Shown here piece after piece: positions 43,683 through 56,692 of a stretch of DNA of 64,000 nucleotides. The stretch is from Parietaria judaica. Lineage: Eukaryota > Streptophyta > Magnoliopsida > Rosales > Urticaceae. Position numbers and translations under genes: made by a program. The stretch lies in contig OX940869.1 of assembly GCA_954871525.1 (NCBI GenBank), positions 12,857,001 to 12,921,000 of the forward strand, written 5' to 3'. Each line of letters begins with the position of its first letter. The stretch's first letter is position 1. The notes under the pieces are model-generated. The model worked only from the letters and a program-made list of their open reading frames with translations, was not told the DNA's origin and made no database searches.

Positions 43683-45291
43683 CTTTGTATTGGTCATTTG
43701 TCAGCTTTCTTATATTTGGTTTTTTCCCTTTTAAATAAATATAGTGTTCTGGGTCTTGCAGTTCCTGATTTCCGAGGAGACTCTGGCTGTGTAGAGATAG
43801 TTGCAAAGTCTGGATTAGATGTCTTTGCCCACAATATTGAAACAGTTGAAGAGCTTCAGAGTTCAGTCCGCGATCATCGTGCGAACTTTAAGCAATCTCT
43901 CGACGTTCTCATAATGGCGAAAGACTACGCTCCAGCTGGGACGCTTACGAAGACATCGGTAATGTTGGGATGCGGTGAAACGCCTGACCAAGTTGTGAAG
44001 ACAATGGAGAAGGTGCGAGCCGCTGGGGTCGATGTGATAACGTTCGGTCAGTATATGCGACCGTCAAAGCGACACATGCCTGTTTCGGAATACATCACTC
44101 CCGAGGCGTTTGAGAGCTATCGTGTTCTTGGCATGGATATGGTAGGATTTACAGTCTTGTTCAAATTATTGCTTCCTGTTTATTTATTAAGTAAATATCG
44201 ATAATACCCCTTGAATTTATCACTTTGCATTAGTCAGCCACTTGAATTTACTTTTTTATTAGCTTTATCTCCTGATTTATCACTTTAGTTTGCCCCATGA
44301 ATTTCTTTTCTTATCAATTAACCCCTGGATTTTTAATTTGTATCAAAATGTGCCCTCTGTCAATTTTTCCCACTTCCGTCAAAAGTTGTGTTTTTTTTTT
44401 TTACTTCCTCATTTTTTAGAAATAGCTTTCATTTCCGTCATATTCTTAAAATGGTTGTTTGGTCCTAAAAATTTAACAGATCTCTTAAATATTTAAGTCT
44501 GACCGAAAGAGAGCATTTTGATACAGTGTAAAAGTTCACATGGTAAAATTCATGGAAGAAAAGTTTAAGAGGCGAATTACCGGAAAAAAAAAAGAAAAAA
44601 GCAATATTCAGTGGGAAATCTGGTACATCGCAACGGATACAAAGTGATAAGTTAAAGTATTCGTGATATACATACTCTTATACCAAATTTTAGATTTGAA
44701 GAGTGTCCCTTGCTGTTTTTACACTTAAATTTCCCCGTTTTGCCCTTCAAGTTTATCCCAGTCTATGTTCGCCAAATGGTTTTTACGCTTAAGTCTCCCG
44801 TTTTGCCCTTCGAGTTTATCCCAGTTTATGTCCTGAATTTGGCGAAATGAACAAATTACCTGGCTTTTCGAACACACTCGGTTTTCAAATGTTTGAATTA
44901 GCAGGTGTCCACTAGTCATTGTCTGGCTTTTGAAGCTCCCAAAGCCTTCTTACTTTACTTTGATCAAAATCCATGTCTCCCTTTATCATGATATCAGTAT
45001 ATAGGATACTCCTTTTTTTCCTTTCTTTTATACAAAGTTGCTTCATCATGTAGGACATAATCAATGATCAAACCCTAATCTTATCACCAAATCGAGACTT
45101 GGGTCCTACTCTCTCATCACTAGGGATGATGAATAACGTTGCTTTCGAATTAATTAACCTTTACTTTATCGGATCGTGAACAGGGATTTCGGTACGTAGC
45201 TTCTGGCCCCATGGTGAGGTCGTCGTACAAAGCCGGCGAGTTCTACATCAAATCGATGATCGAAACCGACCGGGCCGTGTCCCCTTCTTAG
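42338..45291 (+). CDS. LIP1: Lipoyl synthase, mitochondrial (378 aa, four exons)
   Basis: Exons are 42338-42774, 42869-43080, 43762-44141 and 45184-45291, and the frame closes at TAG. The enzyme inserts two sulfurs into octanoyl groups on carrier domains, making the lipoyl cofactor of pyruvate and 2-oxoglutarate dehydrogenase and of glycine cleavage H protein. Visible features are a Ser/Arg-rich targeting peptide (about 1-50), the auxiliary cluster Cys 110, 115 and 121 ([12 protein letters not shown]), the radical-SAM Cys 141, 145 and 148 (CTRGCRFC, split by intron 1), and the C-terminal RSSY (355-358) whose Ser is a cluster ligand. Intron 1 has a GC donor (AG|GCAAGC). The length fits plant LIP1, and all key residues are present. 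Intron 3 (1042 bp) holds a two-unit tandem repeat at about 44717-44832. Confidence 0.95.
43655..43681. repeat. (TA)n tract in lipoyl synthase intron 2
   Basis: It is absent or much shorter in the duplicated copy of this intron at about 25200. Confidence 0.8.
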
Positions 45292-46860
45292 CTTTCTAAC
45301 CAATGCCAACACCATGTACGTAATTTCATTTATTCTGTGTATCAGCTCATAATATTTGTAGAATTATGATCATAAAGACCCAACAAGGTCATACAGTTGA
45401 GCCATTATTTCTTTCACAAGATTACAACTGAGATGTGTCTGCTAATAAATCTCATATTTGCTCATCTTTCAAGTGATTTCTTGCTTTTCTGGAGCATTAA
45501 ACATCGAAGTATATGACCAGAAATTATGGGGTTTTTTATTATTATTTATATATGAGTTCACTCAGAAGATTACACGTGGCAAATTGTGCTATCTATTGGT
45601 GCCCCCTAAACATTGAATTTCATTCCCCAAATTGGAGGTCTCTATCTGTATATCACAAGAATGATGGTGAATTTTGATATCTATCAAGTTGAAGATCAGA
45701 AATATTGTGGTCTCACCAATAATTATGTGTCGTTTTCCATTATTTTTAGGGTAATAATTTAAGGAATTAATGATAATTGATAATCGGGTTAGGTGGATGA
45801 ACTACTTTCCACCCACTAGTAATTGATCCCTTTTTATTTTTTTGGGCCATCTTTTGCTGGAAAAATCTATCTTTATCATCATCATTTGTATGTATAAGTT
45901 TGTTAATAATTCGAATTAAAATTGTCTTGATAAATAAATCAGGTGAGTTGTTAGAACTTAAATTTAAAAAAAGAAAAATAAATTCTAAACATAGCCGTTA
46001 CAAATTACGCGATGTGTATGTAATAAATTCCATTAGAGGACAAAACAGAACAAACGGGAAATAGTCACTCAAAAGTCAATGGCCATAAGAAAACAATAAA
46101 CTACGTATACCGAGCTAATTAATTACTGAATCATTTCATTCGAATGGAACTGTACGATCCCCATTTCACTTTCAAATAATAAGTAAGTAATTGTACTAAA
46201 AATACCGAGTCTTCAACCAAATGGGAAGTAATTGTACTAAAGAACATCAATTTTCAGATAAAGGAGTATTAGGGTGAACGATAACGTCTTCAGTTCAAAT
46301 TTCATTGCCATTAGTACAAAAAATTGTATTTTTATTTTTTTCATTTTTCAAGCGAAACGTGTTGCTATCGAGATGAAAAACCGTTCTTACTGATTACCGG
46401 TTCACGTCGTCGATGTTATCTCCTCAACCAAAATGTCTCTTTTTCTTCGGGCTTTGAAACAGTTCTAAATTTTGTTTAACCGCATTAATAAAATCTAATC
46501 CAAATAATTCATCAAAATTGAGTAATTTTAAATTAACTCAATTTAATCATCAAAGTTTTAAGTTAGCAAAATAAAAACAATAACCGTACATAAAAATTAC
46601 TAGAAAATACCGACACACAAATACCCTCGAAACGGTAAAATCAATTGTCGATTGTGACCTTTGAACACAAACCACAGCAAGTACTGATTAGCAAAAATCG
46701 GTAGCGGTCTTAAGTTTAACAGATTTTTTTAAGTATAACAGATTTTTTTTTTCTTCGATGTTTACATAATAAAAAAATCCAAAAATACAGTAGTAAAAAA
46801 TGTAGTAGGTTAGTATTTTCAATTCAGTAATTAACAGTGTAATTACTAATTGTAATCCAA
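45292..46860. other. Intergenic region
   Basis: AT-rich. I see no gene and no clear element boundary. The first few hundred bases should be the lipoyl synthase 3' UTR. Confidence 0.6.
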
Positions 46861-46960
46861 TTCCAACCCAATCAATCTCTCACCCTAAAAAGCTAAACCC
46901 CAAACTTCTTTTATAGCCTTCAATATCTCCGCCTCAATCTCTCTCTCTCTCTCTCTCTCA
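46861..46960 (+). promoter_or_regulatory. Promoter of the MGCC-protein gene
   Basis: Two CCAAT-like motifs (about 46857-46875) and a TATA-like 'cttttatagcc' (46908-46918) precede a (CT)n pyrimidine patch (46939-46959), a common plant core-promoter arrangement. The ATG follows about 140 bp after the TATA-like motif. Confidence 0.5.
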
Positions 46961-47054
46961 ACTCTTCCCTTTGCCGACCGTTGGATTCAAAACTCAGTCT
47001 TCCACCACAATGCACCATTAACAAGCAACAACACCACTCTCCATTTCCCCCAAA

Positions 47055-47903
47055 ATGGGATGTTGTTTTAGCTCCAAGCGATCCCAAAACCCGAACCCGA
47101 ACCCAAATCCGAAACCGCAACCCACCCGTGTCGCGAGGCCTAGCGCGGAGCCTCGGAATCTCGACCCGCCGGTGGCCGAAGAGTCGGTCAAGGAGGTCGT
47201 CCTCTCCGAAACCCCTCCCGCGAAGCCGCCATTGACGCCGTTCCAGGAGGAGAAGCCGAAAGCCCCGCACGCGGCTCGAAAGCCCGAACCGGAGCCGGAG
47301 CCCTCGCCGGAGGAGACGAGGGAGATCTTCTCGGAGGTTGTTTCCATGGTGTCCGAACCCTGCGAGCGCGAGGTCAGCGAGAGCTTCTCCTACTCCACGA
47401 CCACGACGGTCACGGAGGTCAAAGACGACGACGAGGCGATGAGCAAGAGGCGCCGTGAGGTGGGGCCCGCCAGGGGGAGGGGCCACATGTCGCCCTCCGC
47501 GGCGGCGCGGAGGAAGAGGTCCAGCTCCGGCGAGGTCGCCGCCCGGAGAGGCAGAGGTAGGGGACACGTGTCGCCCGCCGGTGGTAGGTTCGAGCGCTCG
47601 GCATCGAAGAGGAACCGGGGTGCGGAGGCGGAACCAGGTCGGGTCGGAGCGCGGAGGGACCCGGGAGAGGTGTCGTCGCGGAGGTCGAGGTCACCGGCTA
47701 CCCGGTCAGGCGGTGGGCCGGTCAGGGGAGGAACGGGGAGAGGCGGGTCGAGGGTGACTGGGAGAGGCGGTGGCAGGTCAGTGGATAGCTTGGGTCAGAA
47801 AGGTAAAAAAGATGAAGAAGAAGGAAGTAACTGTAATGTAGGGAATAGTGGGGAGTCTTTGGAGAATCCTTTGGTTGCAATGGAGTGTTTCATATTTGTG
47901 TAA
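47055..47903 (+). CDS. Basic low-complexity protein with MGCC N terminus (282 aa)
   Basis: The N terminus MGCCFSS carries a Gly-2 suited to myristoylation and Cys-3/4 suited to palmitoylation, so the protein probably sits on the plasma membrane or an endomembrane. Residues 10-80 are Pro/Glu-rich, including NPNPNPNPKPQP. A short conserved-looking acidic segment at about 83-125 has SFSYSTTTTVTEV. The rest is Arg/Gly/Ser-rich (RGRGRGHVSP, GGTGRGGSRVTGRGGGRS). The end GESLENPLVAMECFIFV looks like a conserved tail of plant 'serine/arginine repetitive matrix-like' proteins. No enzymatic domain is visible. It is GC-rich compared with its flanks, and no intron is needed. The function is unknown. Confidence 0.8.
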   Translation: MGCCFSSKRSQNPNPNPNPKPQPTRVARPSAEPRNLDPPVAEESVKEVVLSETPPAKPPLTPFQEEKPKAPHAARKPEPEPEPSPEETREIFSEVVSMVSEPCEREVSESFSYSTTTTVTEVKDDDEAMSKRRREVGPARGRGHMSPSAAARRKRSSSGEVAARRGRGRGHVSPAGGRFERSASKRNRGAEAEPGRVGARRDPGEVSSRRSRSPATRSGGGPVRGGTGRGGSRVTGRGGGRSVDSLGQKGKKDEEEGSNCNVGNSGESLENPLVAMECFIFV

Positions 47904-50305
47904 TTAATTACTGTTTTCTTTCTTAATTAATTTTTTTTATGCAGTTTAATTTTCATGAATCTTAGCCAAAAATTAAAATGATAGTGCAAAGATATCTGAT
48001 CAAGACGCACGTAAGTCCTATCGGGTTTTTTGTCCGAGTTTGTGGCCCGGAATGGTAAAATTTTTACTTTAGGGCAGGGCATCCCGTCTCCATGTTCATA
48101 GTGCATAATGTCCATGATCGGTTCGGAGGAAGATCGCCCCGTCTCCAATTGCGTAACCGGGTTGAGTTAGACAAATTAGGTTATAGTTTTGTGAATAGAT
48201 TGGCTAATTTATTCATTAAGTCTCGCCTTAGGATTTGGAGGGGAGTTTGTACCTCACGCCGCGGTCACCATATAGGGTGGTTATGTTAGCCTGTCCCGCT
48301 TAAATTGTCTAGTGCGGGCAAAACTCGCCCACCTCGGTGCCCTTTTTCTTTCTTGTTAAAATAGTGTTGGTTTTTCTTTTTTAAATAGTTTACAAAAAAT
48401 AAAAAAAATACCAAAGCATGTGTCGTCCGCGCCCGTTATTGAGGGCAGTGGGTGTTCACGCTGAATCCTACAGCGGGGGCTGGCAGCACATGGTCGTCCA
48501 CATGACTGATATTAGTGGTCGATTTTGCTTTCGGGTTTTGGCTGCACGGAGGCTCGTCCCCATACTATGGATTTTTGGGATTATGACTTCAGAATTGACA
48601 TGGTAGAGTAAAGTAAACCCAGCAAATGTTATTTCTAACCATGTATAATGTATAAATATATTGTTGTTATTTTGCGTTTACATTTATGACTTGTTTTGTT
48701 GACTTCTCATCTTCATACAATTTTTTTTTTTGTTGCATCTGATTAATGAATAATGAGTTTGTTTTGTAATTCGGATTTGCAGTGGCACTGCCTCGGGGTA
48801 TGAAAAGTGAGAATTGACATTGACATAGAATAGGAATCTCTCTATAACTCTTGGGATGCTGAATACCAACGACAACGACAGACTCTCTCTTCCGCATCGT
48901 GCTTGGTGTCAACTTTATGCATACCCTTCTTTTAACTTCAATCGTGGATTTAAATGTCGATACCGATTAAAATCCGCAACATTTATTTTACGAGTATATT
49001 AACAGGTAGTTGGTCTATCGACAAGTTTATTTGGAACAACATACGGATGAATATTTTTAAGTTTAATAATATTCATACTATACTTAAATGGTTGTAATAG
49101 TAATTTTATATAAAAATAAATGTTGTGTTTATAATTTGTTATATAGAGTTATAATTATAATTTTTATGAAAACTTAAAGATAATAACTTATTTTTGAAGA
49201 GATCTCGAGATGGTAGAAAACTTATACATTGATTTCATAGTAAAACTTTGTTGTGAGGATAATGTAAATGTATAATGAAAAGTCCTACATGAAAAAACTA
49301 TAGTGGCTTTGGACGACATTTCACACTTGTCGCATTGATTTCGATTTCTGTAGGTTATCGAAACGGACATTTCGAGGACTTTTCTCGATTTTTAAGGTCA
49401 TGGACTAATTTTTCGGAACTCACACATAGGCCCTACACCACTCACATCACATGCCTGCAAATTACCCATATTTCCATGCTTCATTTTTCTACTTAACCTA
49501 CTAGTTCAATTCATGTATGCTACATTTTAATTCATCAGTAAACAATATGTGGAGATAATTTTTCAAAACTACCTAATATTATCCAAAATTACAATATATA
49601 ATCAGACTTCATAAATCTTTTGTCTTCGAATACAACATATTACGTAATTAACTCTCATTTATCTCACATGTACACATAAAAATAATATCTTAGAAATAAT
49701 CGCCGGAAAAGTACTCAAGTTTTAAACAACTAAGGTAGCAAGAGTCTAAAGTGAAAAAATAGATTAAAGAACCCATAGTCAGCTAATATAAAGCATGTTT
49801 TTCCTTCCAACTTTTTGACGAACGTTAGTCATTTTTCTTAACATAGTGCTATTAAGTCATACTAAAGGTACATATTATATACTCGTTCAACTATTTAACA
49901 TCTTTTCTCATTTATATTTGACATAAAAAATATTAGACAAAAAATATATTGTCTCGCATTTGTTGAGTTAAAATACTTTTATCGCGATTATCTTAAAATC
50001 TCTAGTTGGTCAAGGTCAAGGATGTTTTCAAAATTTTGCTTTTGAGGCATAAAGCATTGACCCAATAACTTGTAAGGCCTAATCTTTATAGGTGCTAATT
50101 GCAATGGGCTTTGGGTTCGAGAGTTGACAGTCTTTGCCGATCGTACACAACACACACTGATTAGTGATTATACACTAATCTGTATTGTATATCACTATCC
50201 AACAAATAAATCATTTACACGAAAAGAGCAGGCCAATTCTGCCCATATCAACATTACAAGATCTTCCTACACGAAAACTACAATGAAAACTTTGATATTA
50301 ATTTT
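47904..50305. other. Intergenic region
   Basis: It holds a less AT-rich patch at about 48000-48600 that I do not recognise, possibly an old repeat. The rest is AT-rich and featureless to me. Confidence 0.5.
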
Positions 50306-53300
50306 TCATGATTGGCTTTGGCTCGTTGAAGAAGTGCCTGAAGAGAGATTTGAGCACTGAAGGCGGAGTTGATGATAAGGCATCGGCATTCTCTCCGGCG
50401 GACACGGAGGTGGAGCCGGGTGAGCGATGAAAGTCGGAATTTCCTCTCCGGGCATCAAAACCGATACCCCTCTCGCATATATTGTCATCTGAACAATAAC
50501 AACAATATCATTGTTAGTAAGGCATATCTAATACTACTAATTGAAGCCATACGACATGCAAAATATGAAAAAATGCAAAGTAGTCAATATATTAATGATA
50601 TTTTCTTTAAAATGTAGCCCTAATTAAATCCTGATATTACTTATAAATTTGAGATATTTTCTATTTTTTGTGTTACTACCACGCTTGTCCATTGTTGAGT
50701 CTGCCCGTCCCCCCTTTTCATTGGCGGGCAGCCCTAGCTTGCAGTGGGCACGGGCTGCCCAATTTGTAACTACTTTTAAACAGACAAATCTTCAAAGTCT
50801 AGAATAGGCCACCCATCACTGATTTTTTTAAATAAATTATTTCATATAGTAAAAATAAATTAAAAAAATTGGGTGGGGGAGATACCCGCCCACCCTTTAT
50901 GAGTGGGCGTAGCCGCGTAGGCAACACGACTCTCAATGGGTGTGGGTGCGAGCTGCCTACAACCCACACTAGGCTTCCTAGACGGGTTAAGAGGACGGGC
51001 AACCCACATCCACTCGTCCGGACAACTCTAGTAATAATGATGCGAGTCGGCTTTGAGTTGGTGGAAGCCCTAGGCAAAGATCCAAACAAACTCTTACTTA
51101 TCTATATGTGTAATGACAATTTGTCTTTCAAATTAGAGGTATCTTTTAAATTAAAGAACCAAGAAAACATGAAAACAAGATCATGTTCTTCAAAGTAAGA
51201 ACTCATAAAGAAGAAAATAAAGGTGAACTACTTAAGAAGGAAGAACATGGTAGTCACCAATATTAAAGAGGAAAACAAACCACTTTTCAAGCATGGAGAC
51301 TTGTCACTTGGCCTCTTCATAATCTAAATAAAGTTTTGGGTTATGATGATAATAATTTTTATTTTATTTGTTATAGAAAAATAATCTCAAAATTAGCTAA
51401 GCATAGAGAATCTTTTATATACTATACTATATAATGCTACAACTGGGTCACAACTCACAACTCAAGTCACAACTTTTGCTTTTTCATTCTTTCATATCAA
51501 GAATAAATAACAATGTATAGTTGTTGGGGAGATATTATATACATGTATAAATGCACAAACACATATAGTAATTTTATTATAACATTTTAAATACTGCTTT
51601 TTGAGAAAATTGGAAACGCCTGTCTCCAAATTCCCTTACATGCCTACCCATAAATCAAGGATTTGTCTCACTAGAAATTCGCTCGAGATAATTATATTCA
51701 AAGCTCTGCAATGTGATGCTGACACATAGCATATCACACTTTATTATTATTATTATTATTATTTATTTTTGCCATGCACAAATATAACATACTTGTAAGT
51801 AACAAGGGGGTTAGTTTTGGGATTTAAAATGGAAATAAATACACACGTGGAATATAGTGAGCCTAGGGAACATAATGTATGAAATTAACATTTGTGTGTC
51901 CCATATGTCATGTAAGCATGTGCTAAGTTGCCAAAGAGTCAATGGCTTGCGCTTTACAACACTGGCTAGCTAGGCCATGGATTTCTCAAATGTTTTTGTC
52001 TCGACGTGTTTAAGAGCTCTAGGTCTAGTAATTCTGTGTATTATCCCAAAAATTAGTATCACAAAACTTCTACTTCGTTAATCCCACTTGATAAACACTA
52101 ACTCCAAAAGAAAAATATAAAAAAGTTGAGTATTATATGATGTTTAGACACTATACTACTAAGAATGACATTTGGTTTTTTAATTTTGAACTATTTCCTT
52201 GACCTTATGGACCAAGTATGGTATATAAAAAAAGAAGATATTTAGGACATTAGAAATTGAAAAATTAGAATTTCGATTGAAAAGTATTCAAATATTAGGA
52301 TTTTTTATTTTAATGAAAGTGACACTAATTGTCTTAGTTAGGATGTACACTCGCATTATCACATATATTCCGTGTGAGAACTCAGCGTGAGAACAAGTGA
52401 TGCTATTGGCCAAATTTATATGTGTAAAGTGAACACGCATTTGCATCTTATGAACCCGGAACTACTTGGAGATGTAAGTAGTGAATTAACTACTAGAGCT
52501 AACAAGCTTGGTTTTAAATATTATGATGTAAAGCATGGTATATTCTTGTTCGAGACACGTGACTACTAATGAAAATCGTGTGGAGGTTACACATGTTTCT
52601 CTATTTATGTTTTTCACAAAAAGCAGACGTTCTATTAAAATTTTCTTAAAATAAATTGGACACAACTATATATTATTTTATTAAATTCAAAATACGTTTC
52701 TTAGTATTAAAAAAAACGCTTAAATATCTACCGACGCAGTTTACTACTACGACGTAAATACTTCACGTTTCTGCTATAATTATTACTAAAACTATTTATA
52801 ATTATAACAACCTCATTGATTGCTAATATGAAAATTTCGTGCACCAAATGTACAAAATTAACATTCAAAAGGATGAGGTCGGCGAAAAATATGGTTGGAT
52901 TCTTTTAAAGCGCTTGAGACAAAGCCATACAAATGATGACGTTCGGTTCTTTCACGAGTCCAAGCTTAACGCCAAAAAACGACAAGCCATAACAAACAAC
53001 TCACAGAATGTGCATAACAATATTTATAAATAACCTAAGGCAAAGAAAGAAGAAAAGACAAGAGCTATATATAATTTATGAAGCTTTTAGTTTTAGGGTA
53101 ACATTAAATTATGTAAAGGATTATGATTCGGAGATCTTAAACACCAACTTGGGTTGCGTTAAAGTGCCTATTAAAATTAAATGGTACACTTTTATGGTGT
53201 ATAATAATTAATAAAAGATCATATAATGCAAGCCACTATTGCAAACCTCAAATCATATCTTTTATATGGGGATGTGCATTATTTTAGATTAATTTGATCT

Positions 53301-54691
53301 GACATTTTCATATGTTTAATTAGACCACCACCTTCCAAAGCTGGCCTAAAGTGTGACAAATTCCAAAGCTATTGGTGAGAAGAGTAAGAAAAACAAAATT
53401 AAGGGAAATAAAATAAAACAATAATACTCACGGAATGCTGAAAAGTTTAGTGTGAGCATGTCATATTTGAAAAGTCCAAATATTTAGTTGGGATTTAAGA
53501 TGTGATAATAATCCATGTTTATGTATATCTCTATATGATCACATGCACTAAAGTGTATCTATACATTCGACAAGTGAATGGTCTGAAAAGCAAAGAGAAA
53601 AAGTATTTATTTTGCTGAAGAAACCTGTGGTGTATGAAATGGACATGTTATCATGATGAGTCTGTATCACCCTTTTTGACTCGTCTTTTCCTTTTCATTC
53701 TTGCTATGCAATAAAGCTCCAGTTTCAAATACATATATATTATATATACAATAACAGAAAAAGGGACGTGAAATTTACTATAAATATCAATATGTGATCA
53801 AGGGTAATTTTGAAGTTTTATGGAGATGAAAACGGAATTAGGAATGAAAAAAAAAAAAAAAACAGTATTTTTTCAGGATCGGGAATTAGGCCGGAAAAAA
53901 TACCAGTATTTTTTTCAAACAAGCTCTTTTAGTTCTGACTACTTATCTAAAAACGAGTACTTGGTTAAAAAGTACTCAAATTGTAGCTATTTGAGTTAAC
54001 GAATATATAAGTTTACAGTTAGAAAACCACAAAAATTCGGTAATAATACAATAGTTTTTTTAATTTCCTTACAAATTTTTCATAGGGGATTCTCAAATAA
54101 TTAAAATGAACAGTAAAAAAAATATTAAAATAAAATTGTAGGAAAGTAACACACACAAGTCCTTGCATATTAACATTTTTAGTAGTTTTTTTCATGCCGC
54201 AATTGGCTATTAACTTGACCATTTTACCGCATTACCCTTCTTTTGTAACATTGTGTACTGTAGACACTCGTATAGAAAGAAAGGAAACACTTAATGATCA
54301 CTCTCATAAACACTCATGCAAAGTTAACATATTAATCATAATTCATATATATATATATATTAGAGATTAGAGATCTTACTTTGGGAGATGGATAGCCAAG
54401 CTTGCCATGGCCGTACTGCTCCACGTCCAAATGAGCAGTGCTGTTCATGCCATGAGGGTTTGATGATGAAGATGAAGACGAAGACGAAGACGAAGATCTT
54501 GACCTGAGAAACTTCTCGAAGATGGCCATGAGGAGGAACATGGAGATGAGAATGGCCGTGGCCACGAACCCGAACGACACCGCATTCACCGAGTCGTCGA
54601 CGTGCCTCCAATACTCTTCTCTGTCTGCGTTGATCACATTGTCGCTGCTCATGCCCGCCATCGCCGACGCCACTGGAGCTATGGCTCTCAT
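50306..54691 (-). CDS. Small one-pass membrane protein, two exons (164 aa)
   Basis: Exon 1 is 54380-54691 and ends AAA|GTAAG. Exon 2 is 50306-50488 and starts after TTGTTCAG. Both are in phase 0, giving 104 + 60 codons. Exon 1 encodes a short head, a conserved-looking YWRHVDDSVNAVSFGFVA segment running into a transmembrane helix (about 36-58, ILISMFLLMAIFEKFL), a Ser run and GKLGYPSPK. Exon 2 encodes MTIYARGVSVLMPGEEIPTF followed by IAHPAPPPCPPERM, a tail I recognise from plant 'uncharacterised transmembrane' proteins. An upstream in-frame ATG exists, but that part encodes the UTR TA repeat, so I chose MRAIAPVA. The 3.9-kb intron is unusually long for this window. Function unknown. Confidence 0.8.
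50690..51035. repeat. GC-rich MITE-like insert in the long intron
   Basis: An island rich in 'gggtggg', 'cccgccc' and 'gggcaacccac' sits in an AT-rich intron, with loosely inverted ends ('gtctgcccgtcc' and 'ggacgggcaac'). No clean TIR or target duplication was found. Confidence 0.35.
51090..54370. other. Remainder of the 3.9-kb intron
   Basis: AT-rich. I find no ORF with support and no defined repeat, apart from an (ATT)n run near 51742-51763. Confidence 0.5.
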
Positions 54692-54693
54692 AT

Positions 54694-54724
<31 letters not shown>

Positions 54725-54830
54725 TTGTTCTTGTGTGTGTGTAATCTTAGCTATCTTACTGTATGGACAGTGAGAGAGATAGAGAGAGAGAGAGGAGAGA
54801 AAGCTAAATGAGAAAAAGAGCACTTTTCTG
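54692..54830 (-). promoter_or_regulatory. 5' UTR / promoter-proximal region of the membrane-protein gene
   Basis: A (TA)n tract (54692-54716) and a (GA)n patch (about 54772-54796) lie directly upstream of the ATG. On the minus strand the latter is a CT-rich pyrimidine patch. Confidence 0.45.
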
Positions 54831-55005
54831 TTTGAAGACTTGGATTGAATATTTTAGGGAGTTGCCGAGGAAACTAGCCAAGAAAACTATGAAAGCTGTG
54901 ATTTATATACTTTAAGTTTAATGGATGAGACATGAAAGAGAGAGAGAAATTAAAGGTGACTAGAGGTTGAAAATAAATCTATTATAATAGTAACATTAAT
55001 ATATA

Positions 55006-55050
<45 letters not shown>

Positions 55051-55365
55051 GACTCTGAATGTTCATTATATATCACATCACATTAGAAATTTTCGATCTT
55101 CACTATATTATTTTTTTTCTAAATTTTATTCATTTCTTTGATTAATTTAACATAATATTTATATGCGGTTATATTTTGGACATGTTTAGAGAGAGATATT
55201 TTATTAACTGCACTTGAAAATTTTGTTAAATCAATAAATAAAGTAGACAAAATATTTAGTAATATTATGTTGCAATTAATCATACATATAAATAATGCAT
55301 ATGATCAAGGGAGGAGTCATTACGGCCCAAACAAGGCCTCCACTTGATATAAATCCTATGATCTA
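54831..55365. other. Intergenic, AT-rich
   Basis: It contains a long (TA)n tract at about 55002-55046. No gene seen. Confidence 0.55.
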
Positions 55366-55371
55366 TATTAA

Positions 55372-55616
55372 TATTGGCGTAGCCAGACTTTCAATCAATT
55401 TTTTTTTTCAGATACATAAATAAATAAAAATCATAAACAAATATATTAAAGCGATTATTGGACACTTAAATAGATAATATTAATTTTTGAATTTATCGAG
55501 CCAAGAAGGGAGACCGAATGAGAAGAGTCGAATCAAATTCTAAATAATATATATATATATATATTAAATGAGCGTATGCATGCACTCACTGATGCACATG
55601 TAGCTCCGCCACTGTA
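55372..55616. mobile_element. MITE with 'GTGGCGGAGC'-type ends
   Basis: The left end 'ttggcgtagcca' and the right end 'tagctccgccactg' are imperfect inverted repeats. The flanks TATTAATA and TAATAATA differ at one position. The GTGGCGGAGC motif is a common terminus of plant hAT-like MITEs. Confidence 0.5.
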
Positions 55617-56371
55617 ATAATATACATACATACATATAATTTATCATACTTGAACAAAATATATACTCTAATGTGGAGGATATTGTGACCTAATTTTAGC
55701 TACCTGAGTTCAAATTCTATCAATTTGAGATTTTTTTTTTTATATGTATGGTCACTATATTTTAGCGTCTATTTCTTTGTATAATGAATGTTTTTCTTAT
55801 ATATTTAATAATAATCTTCTTACAATTATCTCACTATATTTAAAGATTTATAAAAATAATCGTTAAAAACAATTTATCTTATTTTAAAAATCTCGGTGTA
55901 ATATTTTTACCCCTTCTCGTAATAATTTCTTACTACGCTCCTGCATATGATAATATGTATGGATAACCCACTATGATCTATCTCAGCTAATCACAAGATA
56001 TATATATATATATATATATATAATCATTACAGAAGACTTACGGCCATGTTATTAAGACTTTTTATCAACAGATAAATTATCCAAACAAAAATATATATGG
56101 AATATTGCAAGAGAAACTTAATCATTGAGTAAATTAATCCGAAATGATAATTTTTTTTCCGTGCTTCTTTTACAAAGAATTATGTTTCTTTTCGTGCACT
56201 GCACTTATTAATAATAATTGTGAATTCACCTTAAATATGAGAAGGGGAATAGATACAAATTTAAAGAGGTATACCCACCATAAATTATGTCCATTTTTTT
56301 CTTCTTCCCTTAACAAGCTTAAAGAGATAAACCAACAAAAATAATAATAAAACAATCTAACCTATAGTTCA

Positions 56372-56480
56372 ATGGCGGAACCAGGATCTAACGCTGGGGG
56401 GTTGATTTAAAATTTTAGTTAAAAACTAATAGGTTATAATTAAATTATTGTAATAACTAAGGGGGGCTGAGGAGAAAAAT
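56372..56480. repeat. Fragment with 'caatggcggaaccagg' terminus
   Basis: A second end of the same general MITE type (TGGCGGAACCAGGAT followed by a G run). The other end was not located. Confidence 0.4.
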
Positions 56481-56648
56481 TGATAAAAATAACACTACAT
56501 ATTTTTATACCACGGGCACAACAACGGGTAGACCGGTCGGAGTTTTTGTAAGATTTTAAAAACCGCAAACTATGAGTAGACCACAAATCTTTTGTAAACC
56601 GCAAAACTAATGGGTAAAACCGTAAATATTTTTGCAGTAATAGTAGTA

Positions 56649-56692
<44 letters not shown>

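Noticed and set aside
46920..47567. 215-codon minus-strand ORF over the MGCC gene
   Set aside because: It is a shadow of the GC-rich coding strand. The plus frame has a good start context, a membrane-anchor N terminus and a conserved-looking end.
48418..48606. 62-codon ORF in a less AT-rich patch
   Set aside because: Not recognised, no promoter or splice support. Treated as intergenic.
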